A DNA stretch of 63,443 bases from Ignavibacteriaceae bacterium (GCA_013388515.1 JACAFC010000076.1:1-63443), one strand, 5' to 3'. Positions 8,201 through 17,835 are shown, counted from the stretch's first letter. Numbers and translations: made by a program. Notes: generated by a model not told the origin, from the sequence alone.

Positions 8201-8356
8201 TCTGATTCTTGCCTTATTTTGCTCAGTTGAACTTGAACTGGAAATATATTCCCAAGTTATTACCCAGTTAGCTCGAAATTCTGAATTATTTTGTTGTGCA
8301 ATAATTTGAGAGAAAATTATGATTGTGAAATGAAAGGATAGAATTAAATTCTTCAT
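5216..8356 (-). CDS. Secreted GHL10/DUF187 glycoside-hydrolase-like protein with T9SS sorting domain
   Basis: A 1046-residue exported protein. Order: signal peptide (1-20, ending 'IIAQ'); TIM-barrel-like GHL10/DUF187 domain (about 25-400, with 'VLWQVRQSGTAYYNSSFEPY' and 'YDIDGLHLDYCRW'); a fibronectin-like stretch (about 425-515); two Ig-like Big_5 domains (about 525-640 and 645-750); a beta-sandwich, carbohydrate-binding-like region (about 755-935); and a C-terminal T9SS domain (about 950-1046, 'YQNYPNPFNPSTKI'). It is predicted to be exported through T9SS and to act on peptidoglycan or polysaccharide; substrate not known. Two palindromic repeats sit in frame within the sorting domain (5288-5308, 5419-5434), adding short odd peptides. 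It appears to be transcribed alone. Confidence 0.88.
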   Translation of the reverse strand: MKNLILSFHFTIIIFSQIIAQQNNSEFRANWVITWEYISSSSSTEQNKARIRQILDEHKAGNFTSVLWQVRQSGTAYYNSSFEPYGSYAGGSYPGFDPLAYAIDEAHKRGLELHAWFNVFSASSTAQGTPAQEHPEWICRDQSGNPMTSSIALSPGLQAVRDYTKNVAMEIVNNYDIDGLHLDYCRWNEFTSSTKSKEFEKLQAEHKLLDGEITEDQIEELTENSAGRYLYDVDHPYSAGIPSGFSSWEQWWRWSVTEFVRTLHDSIQAVKPYVRLSVAALGKYNWSGWNGYYSVFQDAALWFNQGYIEQISAMHYHWTTGSGFYGMLAGACPECWSQFIQPGIAAKRFYTVGPPSYILSDNNIWNNHIEIVNTCRSVNWVDGFQFFSYADWKDHAYWDDAASSFFNKKVKIRDANLHLDTIPASPTISIQKLDSLHYRLTVTPDASTNQNQWFAVYRSADDNFNLNSDEIISVSFGNTQFVVDDSFTGNQDFNGEYRYTATMLDRYWNESLISNIVKTDSLPSFAPKIISSVPREGDTVAVTTQIKLDFSKTLNTSTITASTIHINPPIEISNVVFSNSGKTVTITTASNFAFQTNYSVILDSTLTDVNGKMLDGNGDGLAGDSYVLYFSTVAQDLSGPIVTQVFPDSTNSSGSFDVEAVVTIIFDELINSATINHNNVVLKAGTTAISKDMQVRTVGNQSLLSIKTSSALLNNTQYSLTLKQSITDAIGNMMPADKEIFFTTSDLGYAVKTTIDDFSTEANWEQPEYSGSTVGIVDSGTSSGYSTFYFLPTTFPAKSFFIQYQWNPSATTKLLREYLSGGTPRSITFDTSYILQAYVWGDGSRNKFRFAIDEGDGTAWPNHEVSKWIAIDWYGWRLIEWNLKDPASVGSWIGNGVLDYPKYRIDSFQMTDAAGSQTNGTIYIDNFRLVKKSIITGIENEATNTPNDLVLYQNYPNPFNPSTKINFTIPSADNPLLGGARVGLVTLKVYDVLGNEVATLVNEYKPAGTYEVEFTVGQTISLSSGVYYYQLKAGEFIQTKKMILVK
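5288..5308. repeat. Perfect 21-bp palindrome in coding sequence
   Basis: GGACAGACTA (5288-5297), a central A, then TAGTCTGTCC (5299-5308) form a perfect palindrome. It encodes about residues 1017-1023 ('GQTISLS') inside the T9SS sorting domain of the GHL10-like protein, replacing or extending a loop just before the conserved 'SGVYYYQL' strand. Confidence 0.7.
5419..5434. repeat. 16-bp near-perfect palindrome in coding sequence
   Basis: CCCCTCC-AA-GGAGGGG (5419-5434) is a 7-bp inverted repeat with a 2-base centre and high GC in AT-rich DNA. It encodes part of 'NPLLGGARVG' (about residues 972-981), an unusual insert between 'INFTIPS' and 'VTLKVYDVLG', segments that are normally close together in T9SS domains. 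This suggests an in-frame repeat insertion. Confidence 0.6.
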
Positions 8357-8517
8357 GGCTACAAAATTTTAATTATTGAAAATCAAACTTAAATGATATA
8401 AATGGAAAAATCAGTAATATATTTTTGTTTTCTAATACCAAATTACGTTCCACGTCAGGAAACTTTAATACAGGTATTTTGGTTATATTTACGAACAAAA
8501 TTTTACTCTCTTGCAAA

Positions 8518-9615
8518 ATGAAAATACCTTTTATTATCACATCCTTGTTTGTATTAATTAGCTTTAATTCGGCTCAAAATCTGCAAGTTGAAAAAGAGTA
8601 TAATTCTTATTATTGCGTCATTAATGGAATAGAAGTCTTTTTTACTGATGAAAATATCAGCCTAACAAAAGATAATCGCAGCATTTATTCTGAAAATCTG
8701 TCCGGCAAAAAAATATTTAAAGCTTCACCGGGTCAACAATATTTTTTTATTGGGGTTTTCGAATTTTCCGCAAAAAAAGTTGATTATCCTGCTAGTATTT
8801 TCGTATTCAATAAAGAAGGTAAATTCGAATTTAGGTATAACTTTTACGCACCCTACGATCTGCCGCATCCGATTTTTAGCTTGAATGACAATGGTGTTTT
8901 AGCCGCATTCGATCCGCTTAGTTTTAAGGTTATAATAATTAATAATACTGTTGAACAAGAGGTAGAACTTGAAAAAGAACTCCCATTTGAAATGGAAAGA
9001 GCTTCTTTCATTGAATTGAACGATAATTATTTGTTTGTACTAAGTTCTAAAGATGTTTTAGATATAACTGAAAACAAAAGCAATGTGATTCTGTACAAAG
9101 TAAATTTATCTGATTCAAAAGTCGAAGCAAAAACTCTTGATTATAATACACCAACTCTGCTTAAAATTACAAATAACAGCATTTTAGTTTCAGGAATAAA
9201 ATTCCAGGATTATAAACCTTTCGGTAAAACAATTAAGTATGATTTTAGTTTTAATGAATTAGCTTCAAACAGTTTAATTACGGAGAAGATAGTTTTTGAT
9301 GGTGAAAGCATTTTTGGAAAGTATGCGAATAGAATATTTGAACTAAATGATGACTTATCATTAGCAGCAGAAAAGGAATTCCCGACGGATGAAAGAATTC
9401 AGGACTTTCAAGTTTTTAATAACAAATTGTTGGTTCTAACTAGTTCTCTATTGGATTCAAAATTATATTCCCTTAGGCTTGATCTGATTACTAATTTTGA
9501 GGAAGCGATGAAAAATTTCAGATTGGCAAAAATTGATGAAGTTACACCATCAAATAATTACCTTATTATCCATCACGATATGAATAGTACTAAATACAAA
9601 CTTTCTGGTAACTAA
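8518..9615 (+). CDS. Secreted protein of unknown function
   Basis: No family was recognised. The open frame extends upstream to 8425, but the ATG at 8518 gives a clean signal peptide ('MKIPFIITSLFVLISFNS', cleavage near residue 20), so that start is preferred; the mature part is about 345 residues. It is rich in aromatic residues, Asn and Lys. Short repeating beta-strand-like stretches (for example 'YLFVLSSKDV', 'KLLVLTSSLL') would fit a beta-propeller-like fold, but this is a guess. No T9SS tail is seen, so it is likely periplasmic or surface-associated by other means. It precedes a PpiC-type foldase by 39 bp in the same direction. Confidence 0.7.
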   Translation: MKIPFIITSLFVLISFNSAQNLQVEKEYNSYYCVINGIEVFFTDENISLTKDNRSIYSENLSGKKIFKASPGQQYFFIGVFEFSAKKVDYPASIFVFNKEGKFEFRYNFYAPYDLPHPIFSLNDNGVLAAFDPLSFKVIIINNTVEQEVELEKELPFEMERASFIELNDNYLFVLSSKDVLDITENKSNVILYKVNLSDSKVEAKTLDYNTPTLLKITNNSILVSGIKFQDYKPFGKTIKYDFSFNELASNSLITEKIVFDGESIFGKYANRIFELNDDLSLAAEKEFPTDERIQDFQVFNNKLLVLTSSLLDSKLYSLRLDLITNFEEAMKNFRLAKIDEVTPSNNYLIIHHDMNSTKYKLSGN

Positions 9616-9654
9616 TAAAGAACGAACAATACTTTCTACTCAATCAACATTATT

Positions 9655-11334
9655 ATGAAATTATTTCCAATAGCGCGCTGTATTAATTTCCAAAAAATAA
9701 TTCCTTTAATCCTTCTTGCACATTTTAGTTTATACAGTCAAACTACAACTAACGCTGCTATAGCTACCGTAGGCAGTCATAAAATTTATAAAGATCAGTT
9801 CGTACAAAGGTACGGAGATTATCTTTTTTCTACCGGCATTAAGGATAACATTGCTGTGAGAGAAGCAATTCTTGATAATATGATTAATGAAATTTTGCTA
9901 TATCATTATGATGATAATCAGGCAATTTTTTCGAATGATGAATTTCAAAAAGAAATGGTTTGGGCTGAGAGACAATCTGTCTTGGCATATTTAAAAGATC
10001 AAGAAGTTTATGCGAAGATTAAGGTTGATGAAGCGGAAATTCGTCAAGCATTTTTACGTGTTAATGAAAAGTTAGCAGCCAGCCATTTGTATGCCTCAAC
10101 TTTAGAGGAGGCGGACTATTTGTACAATCTGTTGCAATCTGGTGTAGGTTGGGATAATCTGGCAGCGCAAGTGTTTACCGATTCAACTTTGAGAAATAAC
10201 GGAGGATATCTTGGTTACTTCACATGGGGAGATATGGACCCATCGTTTGAAGATGCTGCATACTCCTTAAAGATTGGAGAAATTTCAAAACCTATTAAAA
10301 CAAGTAATGGATACAGCATTATCAGATTGGAAGACCGCAATTCTCATCCATTATTAACCGAGACCGAATTCCAAACTAAAAAAAGCAAACTTGAACGAGT
10401 ACTGCGCATCAAGAAAAAGCCGGAGTATGAAAAAAAATATATTGAAAGTGTCTTTAACGAAAAAAAATATGCTATAAACGAAAAAAGTCTAGATAACATT
10501 TCCAGATATTTTGGTACATCAGATATTAGCGATAAAGAGAAAACTTATAAACCAAATCCCAATGAAACTTGTGCTTCTTATAATGGTAAAAAGTTTTCTG
10601 AACAATTTATTATTGAGGGCCTGAAGCAGATACCGGCGTTCCATCGAATAAAAATAAGTTCAAAAGAAATTCTAAATCAAGCCGTTAAAGGTCTTGTGCT
10701 GCAAAATCTGTTATATACTGAAGCTGTTAAGAAAAAATATGATAAAAACCCTCTGGTTATTGATGTTGCCGAAAAATTAAAAATGCAAACTTTTTTGAAA
10801 TATAAAATGCAGCAGATTTTTTCGGGAATTAGTATTTCTGATTCCATCTTGTATCAGTTTTACTTAGAAAACCGCGAATCGTTTAAATCACCAAACGAAA
10901 TCAGTGTTCAGGAAATTTTAATTAGCAGTAAGAGTTTGGCTGACAGCCTGCTTAATTTATTAAACGAAGGATATGATTTTGGAGAACTTGCCAAAAAGCA
11001 TTCACTTAGGGAATTTTCAAGACAAAATAACGGTATAATTAATTATTCACCGGTATCTAATTTCGGCTTTATGAAATCTAAATTTTGGACGGCCGAAATA
11101 GGTAAAATAATAGGACCTACTGAATTATTTGGCGCTTTCGGAATTTTTAAAGTACTTGGAAAGAAATATGGACAACCCAAAGATTTTGAATCCATAAAAA
11201 AATCAGAGCTCGAACTAGTCTATAAAAATGACTATGGAAAAAAATTGAGAGATGACTATATTCAAAAAATTCGTAAACAAGTGCCTATTAGTATTAATTT
11301 ACTGATGTTAAATTCTCTAAGTATATTGAACTAG
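9655..11334 (+). CDS. Periplasmic peptidyl-prolyl isomerase, SurA/PpiC (parvulin) family
   Basis: A 559-residue exported protein with a signal peptide (1-28). Residues about 142-222 form a clear parvulin domain ('AAQVFTDSTLRNNGGYLGYF', then 'GEISKPIKTSNGYSIIRLED'). A second, degenerate parvulin-like unit lies at about 415-506 ('ISVQEILISSKSLADSLLN' to 'GKIIGPTELFGAFGIFKVLG'). Helical SurA-N-like segments surround the first. It should assist folding of outer-membrane or secreted proteins in the periplasm. It sits just upstream of a TonB receptor and a PorV-like protein, plausible clients. The second domain lacks several conserved positions and may bind substrate without catalysis. Confidence 0.87.
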   Translation: MKLFPIARCINFQKIIPLILLAHFSLYSQTTTNAAIATVGSHKIYKDQFVQRYGDYLFSTGIKDNIAVREAILDNMINEILLYHYDDNQAIFSNDEFQKEMVWAERQSVLAYLKDQEVYAKIKVDEAEIRQAFLRVNEKLAASHLYASTLEEADYLYNLLQSGVGWDNLAAQVFTDSTLRNNGGYLGYFTWGDMDPSFEDAAYSLKIGEISKPIKTSNGYSIIRLEDRNSHPLLTETEFQTKKSKLERVLRIKKKPEYEKKYIESVFNEKKYAINEKSLDNISRYFGTSDISDKEKTYKPNPNETCASYNGKKFSEQFIIEGLKQIPAFHRIKISSKEILNQAVKGLVLQNLLYTEAVKKKYDKNPLVIDVAEKLKMQTFLKYKMQQIFSGISISDSILYQFYLENRESFKSPNEISVQEILISSKSLADSLLNLLNEGYDFGELAKKHSLREFSRQNNGIINYSPVSNFGFMKSKFWTAEIGKIIGPTELFGAFGIFKVLGKKYGQPKDFESIKKSELELVYKNDYGKKLRDDYIQKIRKQVPISINLLMLNSLSILN

Positions 11335-11384
11335 AACTTTAAGTAACTTATATTTCACCCGAAAATTTATCATGGGAAGTAGAT

Positions 11385-14066
11385 ATGAAAAAGTTTTTAC
11401 TATTCGCATTAATCATCTTACTCTCGCCTATCAATCTAATATTTGCCGGCACAACCGGAAAAATTAGCGGTAAAGTCAGCGACAAAAGAACCGGCGAAGG
11501 CCTTCCTTTTGTAAATATTATAATTGAAGGAACGAATTTTGGAGCTGCCACAGACCTCGAGGGCAGTTTTGTTATCCTTAATGTACCGCCTGGAAGATAC
11601 AATGTTAAAGCCCAATATATTGGGTACCAACCAATGGTTGTTGAAAATGTATCAGTGTCAATTGATCTAACAACTAATGTTAATTTTGAACTTTCAGAAT
11701 CTGCTGTGGAACTACAAGAAATTGTTGTTCAGGGAAAACAAGAATTAATTAAAAAGGACATTACTTCAAGCCAATCATTAATTTCCTCGGACCAAATAAG
11801 TGCATTACCAGTTTCAGAATTTGATGATGTTTTGCAGCTGCAGGCCGGTGTTACCAGAGGTGCAAACGGAGATTTTCATATCAGAGGCGGCAGAACTTCT
11901 GAAATTGCGTATTGGGTAAATGGTATTTCGGTTACCGATGCTTATGATAACAGCCGTGGTATTCAAATAGACAATAACAGTGTCCAGGAACTGCAAGTTA
12001 TAAGCGGTACTTTTAATGCAGAATATGGTAATGCTATGTCTGGTATTGTTAATACTGTTACAAAAGAGGGCGGCAGAGATTTCCACGGAAGCATAATGCT
12101 TTATGGTGGTGATCATGCAAGTAATTTTACTGATTATTTCCCTCACATAGATGATTTCAACCCGGTTTCTAACTATAACATTCAAGGAAGTTTAAGCGGC
12201 CCGGTTCCTTATACAGACAATTTTATTTCATTTTTTATTAATGGGCGCTATTATTACGATGATGGTTATTTGTTTGGAGAAAGAAGATATAATCCGGACG
12301 GAACTAAAGGTGACGGTGAAATTGTATCAATGAACTTTCATAAAAATATTTATGGTCAGGGTAACTTCAGTTTTTATCCTGTACAGGAGTTGAAGATAAA
12401 TCTTGAAGGACTTTACTCAAAAGAAGATTACCGCGATTACAACCATGAATATCGCTGGAACCCTGATGGGGATGTGAAGAAATTTGCTAAAAGTTATAAT
12501 ACAACCGCCACAATAACACATATGCTTTCCTCTTCAACATTCTATACTGTGAAAGGAAGTTTTTTTACAAAAGACTTTAATGAGTATACTTATGAAAGTG
12601 CCACCGATTCTCGATATCAACACCCCGATTCATTAAATATTGTTTCCTATGCATTTAGAACCAAGGGTACAAATCTTCATAGGTTTTACAGACAAACTAA
12701 TACTTTGGTTGGTAAGGTTGATTTCACCAGTCAGTTATTCGATGAACACCTAGTAAAGTTTGGCGCAGAATTCAAATCTCACCGAATAAAGTTTGATGAT
12801 TATAACCTTGAACCTCGCAGAGTAAATGGAGTTCCCGTTGAACCCTTTGAAGCCTCAATACCAGGAGAAGACCAGACAAATAGAGACAAATATGATAACA
12901 AACCTTTCGAAGCTTCTGCATACCTTCAAGATAAGGTAGAATTTGAAAGCGTAATTATTAATGCTGGACTAAGGATTGATTACTTTGATTCTAACGGAAA
13001 GGTTTTAGTTGACGTAAAAGATCCAAATATTTATGCTCCACTAAGACCAGAAATGCAGGCATTAACAATTGCCGAAAGGGAACCATATTATTATAAGGAT
13101 GCAGGAACCAAATTTCAAATTAGCCCTCGATTCGGAATTGCATATCCAATAAGTGCTACTGGTGTTGTTCACTTTTCATATGGGCATTTCCTTCAAATTC
13201 CGCCATTCCAATATCTCTTTCAAAATGGGCCATATAAAATTCCAAATTCAGGAATTAATGTTGGTGTGTATGGAAACCCGGATCTTAAACCACAAAAAAC
13301 GGTTCAGTATGAAATTGGATTCAGGCAAGAATTTTTTGATAATTATTTGATAGATATTACCGGCTACTATAAGGATATTCGAGATTGGATAACTGCAGGA
13401 CCAATTATTCAAACTTACAATCTTGTTACCTATTCTATTTTTACTACTAAAGATTATGCAAATATTAAAGGAATAACTCTTACATTAAACAAAAGATTTA
13501 GCGATAATTTCGCCTTTGATTTGAATTATACATATCAAGTTGCAGAGGGTAGTAATTCAAGCCCTGAAGACGAATATAACGCTGCAATTGGCAGCGGCGA
13601 GCCTAGCTTGTTCTTAGTTCCGATGGATTGGGACCAAAACCACCTCCTGAATGCATCGCTGCTGGTAGGATTTGATGGATGGGGTGTTAGTTTGTTGGGC
13701 CGTTACGGTACTGGTTTGCCATATACTCCTAGCATAACTCAGTATACTGCCGATAGAGGAATATCTTCTGGTTTACTTAAGAACAGCAGATATAGACCAA
13801 ATCAATTCAGTATTGACTTAAAAATTGACAAATCGTTTGATTTACTTGGTCTTAATATTACAACATTCTTAAAAATATTTAATCTGTTGGATAGTAAGGT
13901 TACCGTTAATGTATTTGGAGATACTGGACAGCCTGATTTTACAACAGAAACCCAAAATGTGGGTTACGATCCAAACAGACCAAATACTGTTGAGGAGTAT
14001 ATAAAGTATCCTGATCGCTATGGTGAACCAAGAAATGTTCAACTTGGTTTTGAAATTTCATTTTAA
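11385..14066 (+). CDS. TonB-dependent outer-membrane receptor with carboxypeptidase-regulatory N-domain
   Basis: An 893-residue beta-barrel receptor. Signal peptide (1-21, ending 'IFAG'); carboxypeptidase-regulatory-like domain (about 23-105, 'TGKISGKVSDKRTGEGLPFV'); plug domain (about 115-225, with 'DDVLQLQAGV' and 'FHIRGGRTSEI'); then a long barrel ending in 'LGFEISF', with terminal Phe as in outer-membrane proteins. A TonB box was not identified with certainty. It lies 25 bp upstream of a large secreted protein and then a PorV-like gene, an outer-membrane cassette. There is no SusD partner, so it is not a typical Sus pair. Ligand unknown. Confidence 0.92.
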   Translation: MKKFLLFALIILLSPINLIFAGTTGKISGKVSDKRTGEGLPFVNIIIEGTNFGAATDLEGSFVILNVPPGRYNVKAQYIGYQPMVVENVSVSIDLTTNVNFELSESAVELQEIVVQGKQELIKKDITSSQSLISSDQISALPVSEFDDVLQLQAGVTRGANGDFHIRGGRTSEIAYWVNGISVTDAYDNSRGIQIDNNSVQELQVISGTFNAEYGNAMSGIVNTVTKEGGRDFHGSIMLYGGDHASNFTDYFPHIDDFNPVSNYNIQGSLSGPVPYTDNFISFFINGRYYYDDGYLFGERRYNPDGTKGDGEIVSMNFHKNIYGQGNFSFYPVQELKINLEGLYSKEDYRDYNHEYRWNPDGDVKKFAKSYNTTATITHMLSSSTFYTVKGSFFTKDFNEYTYESATDSRYQHPDSLNIVSYAFRTKGTNLHRFYRQTNTLVGKVDFTSQLFDEHLVKFGAEFKSHRIKFDDYNLEPRRVNGVPVEPFEASIPGEDQTNRDKYDNKPFEASAYLQDKVEFESVIINAGLRIDYFDSNGKVLVDVKDPNIYAPLRPEMQALTIAEREPYYYKDAGTKFQISPRFGIAYPISATGVVHFSYGHFLQIPPFQYLFQNGPYKIPNSGINVGVYGNPDLKPQKTVQYEIGFRQEFFDNYLIDITGYYKDIRDWITAGPIIQTYNLVTYSIFTTKDYANIKGITLTLNKRFSDNFAFDLNYTYQVAEGSNSSPEDEYNAAIGSGEPSLFLVPMDWDQNHLLNASLLVGFDGWGVSLLGRYGTGLPYTPSITQYTADRGISSGLLKNSRYRPNQFSIDLKIDKSFDLLGLNITTFLKIFNLLDSKVTVNVFGDTGQPDFTTETQNVGYDPNRPNTVEEYIKYPDRYGEPRNVQLGFEISF

Positions 14067-14091
14067 TGGTTAATGAATACCGGAGGTTTTA

Positions 14092-17000
14092 ATGTTCACT
14101 ACTATAAAACATATAATTTTACTTCTATTTTTTACTCTTATTTTTACTGAAGTAGCATTTACGCAATATATTCCTAGTAAGGAAAGAGGGGATGCAAAGT
14201 ACAGAAGAAAAGCAAAAATGGAAGGGAACCAAATTAGAGCTACCGTTTTTAATTATGGTATGACTGGCAGAGAAGGTGGAGTGCCCATTACAGAACAAAC
14301 ACCTTATGAATGGCCTAAAAATACTGGGCAAGTATACCTTGCCGTTGCGGGAATTGTTGTTGGTGCCGAAGTAATTGATGATTTGGGAGAAACACAAAGA
14401 ATTATTTCAAGAATGCACTACCTAGAATCTCCTGAAGGTAAGCCATGGACGTTTGAACCAATTCCCGGTTATTACAACGAAAGTACAACGGAAGGTTTTG
14501 CAACAAGCAATGATCCTGGATCATGGCCTAGTACCTGGCCCGACAAAGTTAGTGATACAGAAGACCCAGGCTGGCCAGGTAAATGGAATGGTTATTTTGG
14601 TAAAGATGTTTTTAATGCCGACCAGGAAATGTACTTCAAAGCTTCTGATAACTTATATGACAAATATCCAAATTATTTCCCAGATACAACGGACTTAACA
14701 AGAAAAGGACTTGGAATAATACTCGACACCAGATTAATGGCATGGTCTCAAATATTAGTTCAAGATGCTCTGTTTATATTATTTAAAATAAAAAATGATG
14801 GAACAGAACCATTAAACAAAGTTGGCGTAACTATTGCATGGGCGGATTTTGTAGGTGAAGATGGCGGTGATGATTTATCCGAGTTTGATGTTTTAAATGA
14901 CATAGCTTGGTCACGAGATGCAGATAACCGATCACCTTCAGCAGCTTTTGGGTCGGATCCTGTTGGTATTGTTGCCGGTGCATTTCTTGAAACTCCTGGA
15001 AATGCAGTTGATAGAATTGATAACGATGGTGACGGCGAATTAAACGGACCAAAAGTTACTGAGGAGATGTTAGTTGGAGAAGGTGATCCATTGAACCTTC
15101 AGGATACAAAAAGATATGACGGAATTGATAATAATGGCAACGGCTTGATTGATGAAAATAATACTCATATTGCTTTTCAAGATCAATTAGGTGTTTCTTA
15201 TGCCGATGGTGTCGATCAAAACTTAGATGCTGAAACTAACAGCCCCGTTGTTACTCAGGAAATGGTTGATCAAGCAGCAATTGATAAATGGAAAAGATGG
15301 CCTTCAAATCCTGAAGCAGACGCCCTGCAGGACAGCATTGTTCACTTAATTATGATTGAAGCTGATGATGTAGGAAGAGCATTTGCAGACAAAATTGATA
15401 ATAATGACAACGGTGAAGAAGGAAATCCCGTTATTACGCAGGAAATGATCACCCAGGCTTCATCTGATGCACCATACTTCCGATACAAAGTTACCACTGG
15501 GCTTGATAAATATGGTAAGTCTATCATTCTTTACAATGTAACTCAAGCAGCTTTAGGAAAAAAATATGCTGATGGTTTAGATAATGACAATAACGGCGCT
15601 GTAGATGAGTTTATTGATGAAGGTATTGATGAAATGGTTGATGAAGCTCGTGGTGATGGAGTTGATAACGATGGTGACTGGGATCCATTAATTGACGACG
15701 TTGGCTTGGATGGTTTAGCTGAAACAGGTGATGAAGGCGAAGGAGACGGCAAACCAACATCGGGTGCTAGATTTGGATTACCGGGTGAACCCAATATAGA
15801 TGTTACTGATGTTACCGAAACCGATCAAATAGGTATTACAGGGTCATTCTATAAACCTTCATCTGAATGGATAAGTATTTACACAGACAATTATATTTGG
15901 TTTAATTTCATGGTACCCGGTAACTTCTTCGATCCGGCAAATATTGTAGCAGCTGATTACAACTTGTTCGTCTCGTCTGGTTTATTCCCATTGAATCCTG
16001 GTCAAACCGAACCAATTTCATTAGCTGTAATTTTAGCAAATGGACCTATGCAAGATCCAAATGGTCAGTTCAGAAAACAACAAGTTTTAAATAAGAAAGT
16101 AAGAGCACAAGAGACATATAATAATGACTACCAGTTCGCAAATGCACCTGTAACACCAAAATTAACGGCAATTCCTGGTGATAACAGAGTTACTTTATAC
16201 TGGGATGATAAAGCAGAGGAGTCATTCGATAAATATATTAATAATATCGGAGGTATTGGTAGTGATTTTGAAGGCTATAGAATCTATCGAGCTTCTGACG
16301 CGGCTTTTCAAGATGCCAATATAATTACAAATGCACAGGGTACACCAACATTTAAACTGCCTGTTAAGCAGTTTGATTTAATTGATGGTATAGCAGGCTA
16401 TGATTCTGTAGGTTTTGAAGGTGTAAGATTTAATTTGGGTGAGGAAACAGGAATTGAACACATGTGGGTTGATTCAACAGTTAAAAATGGATTCACTTAC
16501 TATTATGCTATTACTTCCTATGATTTTGGATACGTACCGGGAGGAATCGGTCCTTCAGAGTGTAATATTGCTATTTCATTAAACCCCGATGGAAGTGTTA
16601 AAACTTTAGGGAAGAATGTGGTTAAAGTAACACCAGAGGCGCCTGCGGCTGGTTATGTACCCGCATCGTTGGGAAATGTTCAGCTTGTAACAGGGTATAC
16701 AACAAGTACTATTTCTTATGACATAGTAGATCCTAATGAAATTAAGGAAGGTCATGTTTACTATATTACATTTGAAGATACTCTTAAAAAAGGTGCTACA
16801 GGAAAACCCGATACATTAACTACAAAAAACTATACTTTAATCGATTCGACCAGTAATGTTGTTCTGATTGATAAAAATCCGCAGATAGGCGGTGTTGAAC
16901 CGGCACTTATTGACGGCTTCAGGTTAAATCTAGTAAACGAAAGCAGGGTTACTCTTAATGAGAGTGCATCAGGCTGGAACAATCCTGCCGTAACACCATT

Positions 17001-17790
17001 TGTATTCCAAAAATACACTTCTCGATTTGTACAAGGTCAAGAAAGACCAAATGATTACAAAGTAATTTTTGGAAATTCTGGTTTTGGAACATCTACTCAA
17101 TACGAACACGACCGAAAGGTTTATCCAGCTATTCCAGTTAATTTTAAAGTTTACAATAACAACACACAACAGTTTATAAAATTTGCTTTTCTGGAGTTTG
17201 ATTCATCCAAAACACCATCAGGCATATTTTCATCAAATGGCGGAGCATCTCAAGATAGAATTGTTTTTCTGGAAACAAAATCAAATACAGATACCACCAT
17301 TATACCAACTTGGTGGTTTTATCTGGATAAGGCCGATACAAATGTAGCACCACATGTTATACCCCAAGCAGGCGATTCGGCTAAGATATTTCTTAAGAAG
17401 CCATTTCTATCTCCCGATGTATTTAGGTTTGTTGCAAAAAAGAGTTATATAGATAATAGCTTAGCTAAAGCTGGTCTTGATAATATAAAGGTAGTTCCAA
17501 ATCCATATTTAGCTAGTGCTTTATGGGAACCAAAAAATCCGTACTCAAGCGGTCGCGGTCCTCGTTCTATTCACTTTACTCATTTGCCAAATAAGTGTAC
17601 CATTAGAATATTTACAGTAAATGGTGAGCTTGTAAAGGAAATAGAACATGAAAGCAACTTTTACGATGGATCGGCTGAGTGGAATTTATTAACAAAAGAC
17701 AATCTCTCAGCATCATATGGTGTTTACATTTATCATGTAGATGCTCCAGGCATTGGTACAAAAGCAGGAAAATTCGCAATTATAAAATAA
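14092..17790 (+). CDS. Large secreted protein with Asp/Asn-rich repeats and T9SS-like C-terminus
   Basis: A 1232-residue protein with a signal peptide (1-25). Residues about 300-540 hold at least five irregular copies of an Asp/Asn-rich motif ('DRIDNDGDGELN', 'DGIDNNGNGLIDE', 'DKIDNNDNGEEGN', 'DGLDNDNNGAVDE', 'DGVDNDGDWD'), resembling calcium-binding type 3 or dockerin-like loops; several are followed by 'VTQEM'. A fibronectin-like domain lies at about 695-815. The C-terminal ~95 residues ('NIKVVPNPYLASALWEP' to 'GKFAIIK') look like a T9SS sorting domain variant. It is wedged between a TonB receptor and a PorV-like protein, so the three are probably coexpressed. Function unknown; calcium binding is inferred. 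Confidence 0.8.
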   Translation: MFTTIKHIILLLFFTLIFTEVAFTQYIPSKERGDAKYRRKAKMEGNQIRATVFNYGMTGREGGVPITEQTPYEWPKNTGQVYLAVAGIVVGAEVIDDLGETQRIISRMHYLESPEGKPWTFEPIPGYYNESTTEGFATSNDPGSWPSTWPDKVSDTEDPGWPGKWNGYFGKDVFNADQEMYFKASDNLYDKYPNYFPDTTDLTRKGLGIILDTRLMAWSQILVQDALFILFKIKNDGTEPLNKVGVTIAWADFVGEDGGDDLSEFDVLNDIAWSRDADNRSPSAAFGSDPVGIVAGAFLETPGNAVDRIDNDGDGELNGPKVTEEMLVGEGDPLNLQDTKRYDGIDNNGNGLIDENNTHIAFQDQLGVSYADGVDQNLDAETNSPVVTQEMVDQAAIDKWKRWPSNPEADALQDSIVHLIMIEADDVGRAFADKIDNNDNGEEGNPVITQEMITQASSDAPYFRYKVTTGLDKYGKSIILYNVTQAALGKKYADGLDNDNNGAVDEFIDEGIDEMVDEARGDGVDNDGDWDPLIDDVGLDGLAETGDEGEGDGKPTSGARFGLPGEPNIDVTDVTETDQIGITGSFYKPSSEWISIYTDNYIWFNFMVPGNFFDPANIVAADYNLFVSSGLFPLNPGQTEPISLAVILANGPMQDPNGQFRKQQVLNKKVRAQETYNNDYQFANAPVTPKLTAIPGDNRVTLYWDDKAEESFDKYINNIGGIGSDFEGYRIYRASDAAFQDANIITNAQGTPTFKLPVKQFDLIDGIAGYDSVGFEGVRFNLGEETGIEHMWVDSTVKNGFTYYYAITSYDFGYVPGGIGPSECNIAISLNPDGSVKTLGKNVVKVTPEAPAAGYVPASLGNVQLVTGYTTSTISYDIVDPNEIKEGHVYYITFEDTLKKGATGKPDTLTTKNYTLIDSTSNVVLIDKNPQIGGVEPALIDGFRLNLVNESRVTLNESASGWNNPAVTPFVFQKYTSRFVQGQERPNDYKVIFGNSGFGTSTQYEHDRKVYPAIPVNFKVYNNNTQQFIKFAFLEFDSSKTPSGIFSSNGGASQDRIVFLETKSNTDTTIIPTWWFYLDKADTNVAPHVIPQAGDSAKIFLKKPFLSPDVFRFVAKKSYIDNSLAKAGLDNIKVVPNPYLASALWEPKNPYSSGRGPRSIHFTHLPNKCTIRIFTVNGELVKEIEHESNFYDGSAEWNLLTKDNLSASYGVYIYHVDAPGIGTKAGKFAIIK

Positions 17791-17835
17791 TTGATTCCGA
17801 TTTTTCGGGAGAAATTTTTAGGAGATATACCAAAT

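Noticed and set aside
15007-15720. Repeated GATAATGATGG-like DNA considered as a repeat array or CRISPR
   Set aside because: Units are irregular and follow the protein's Asp/Asn motifs in frame; there is no constant repeat with unique spacers.
15543-15794. Minus-strand Ser/Pro-rich frame
   Set aside because: Shadow of the Asp-rich repeats on the plus strand; no ribosome site or neighbours in that direction.
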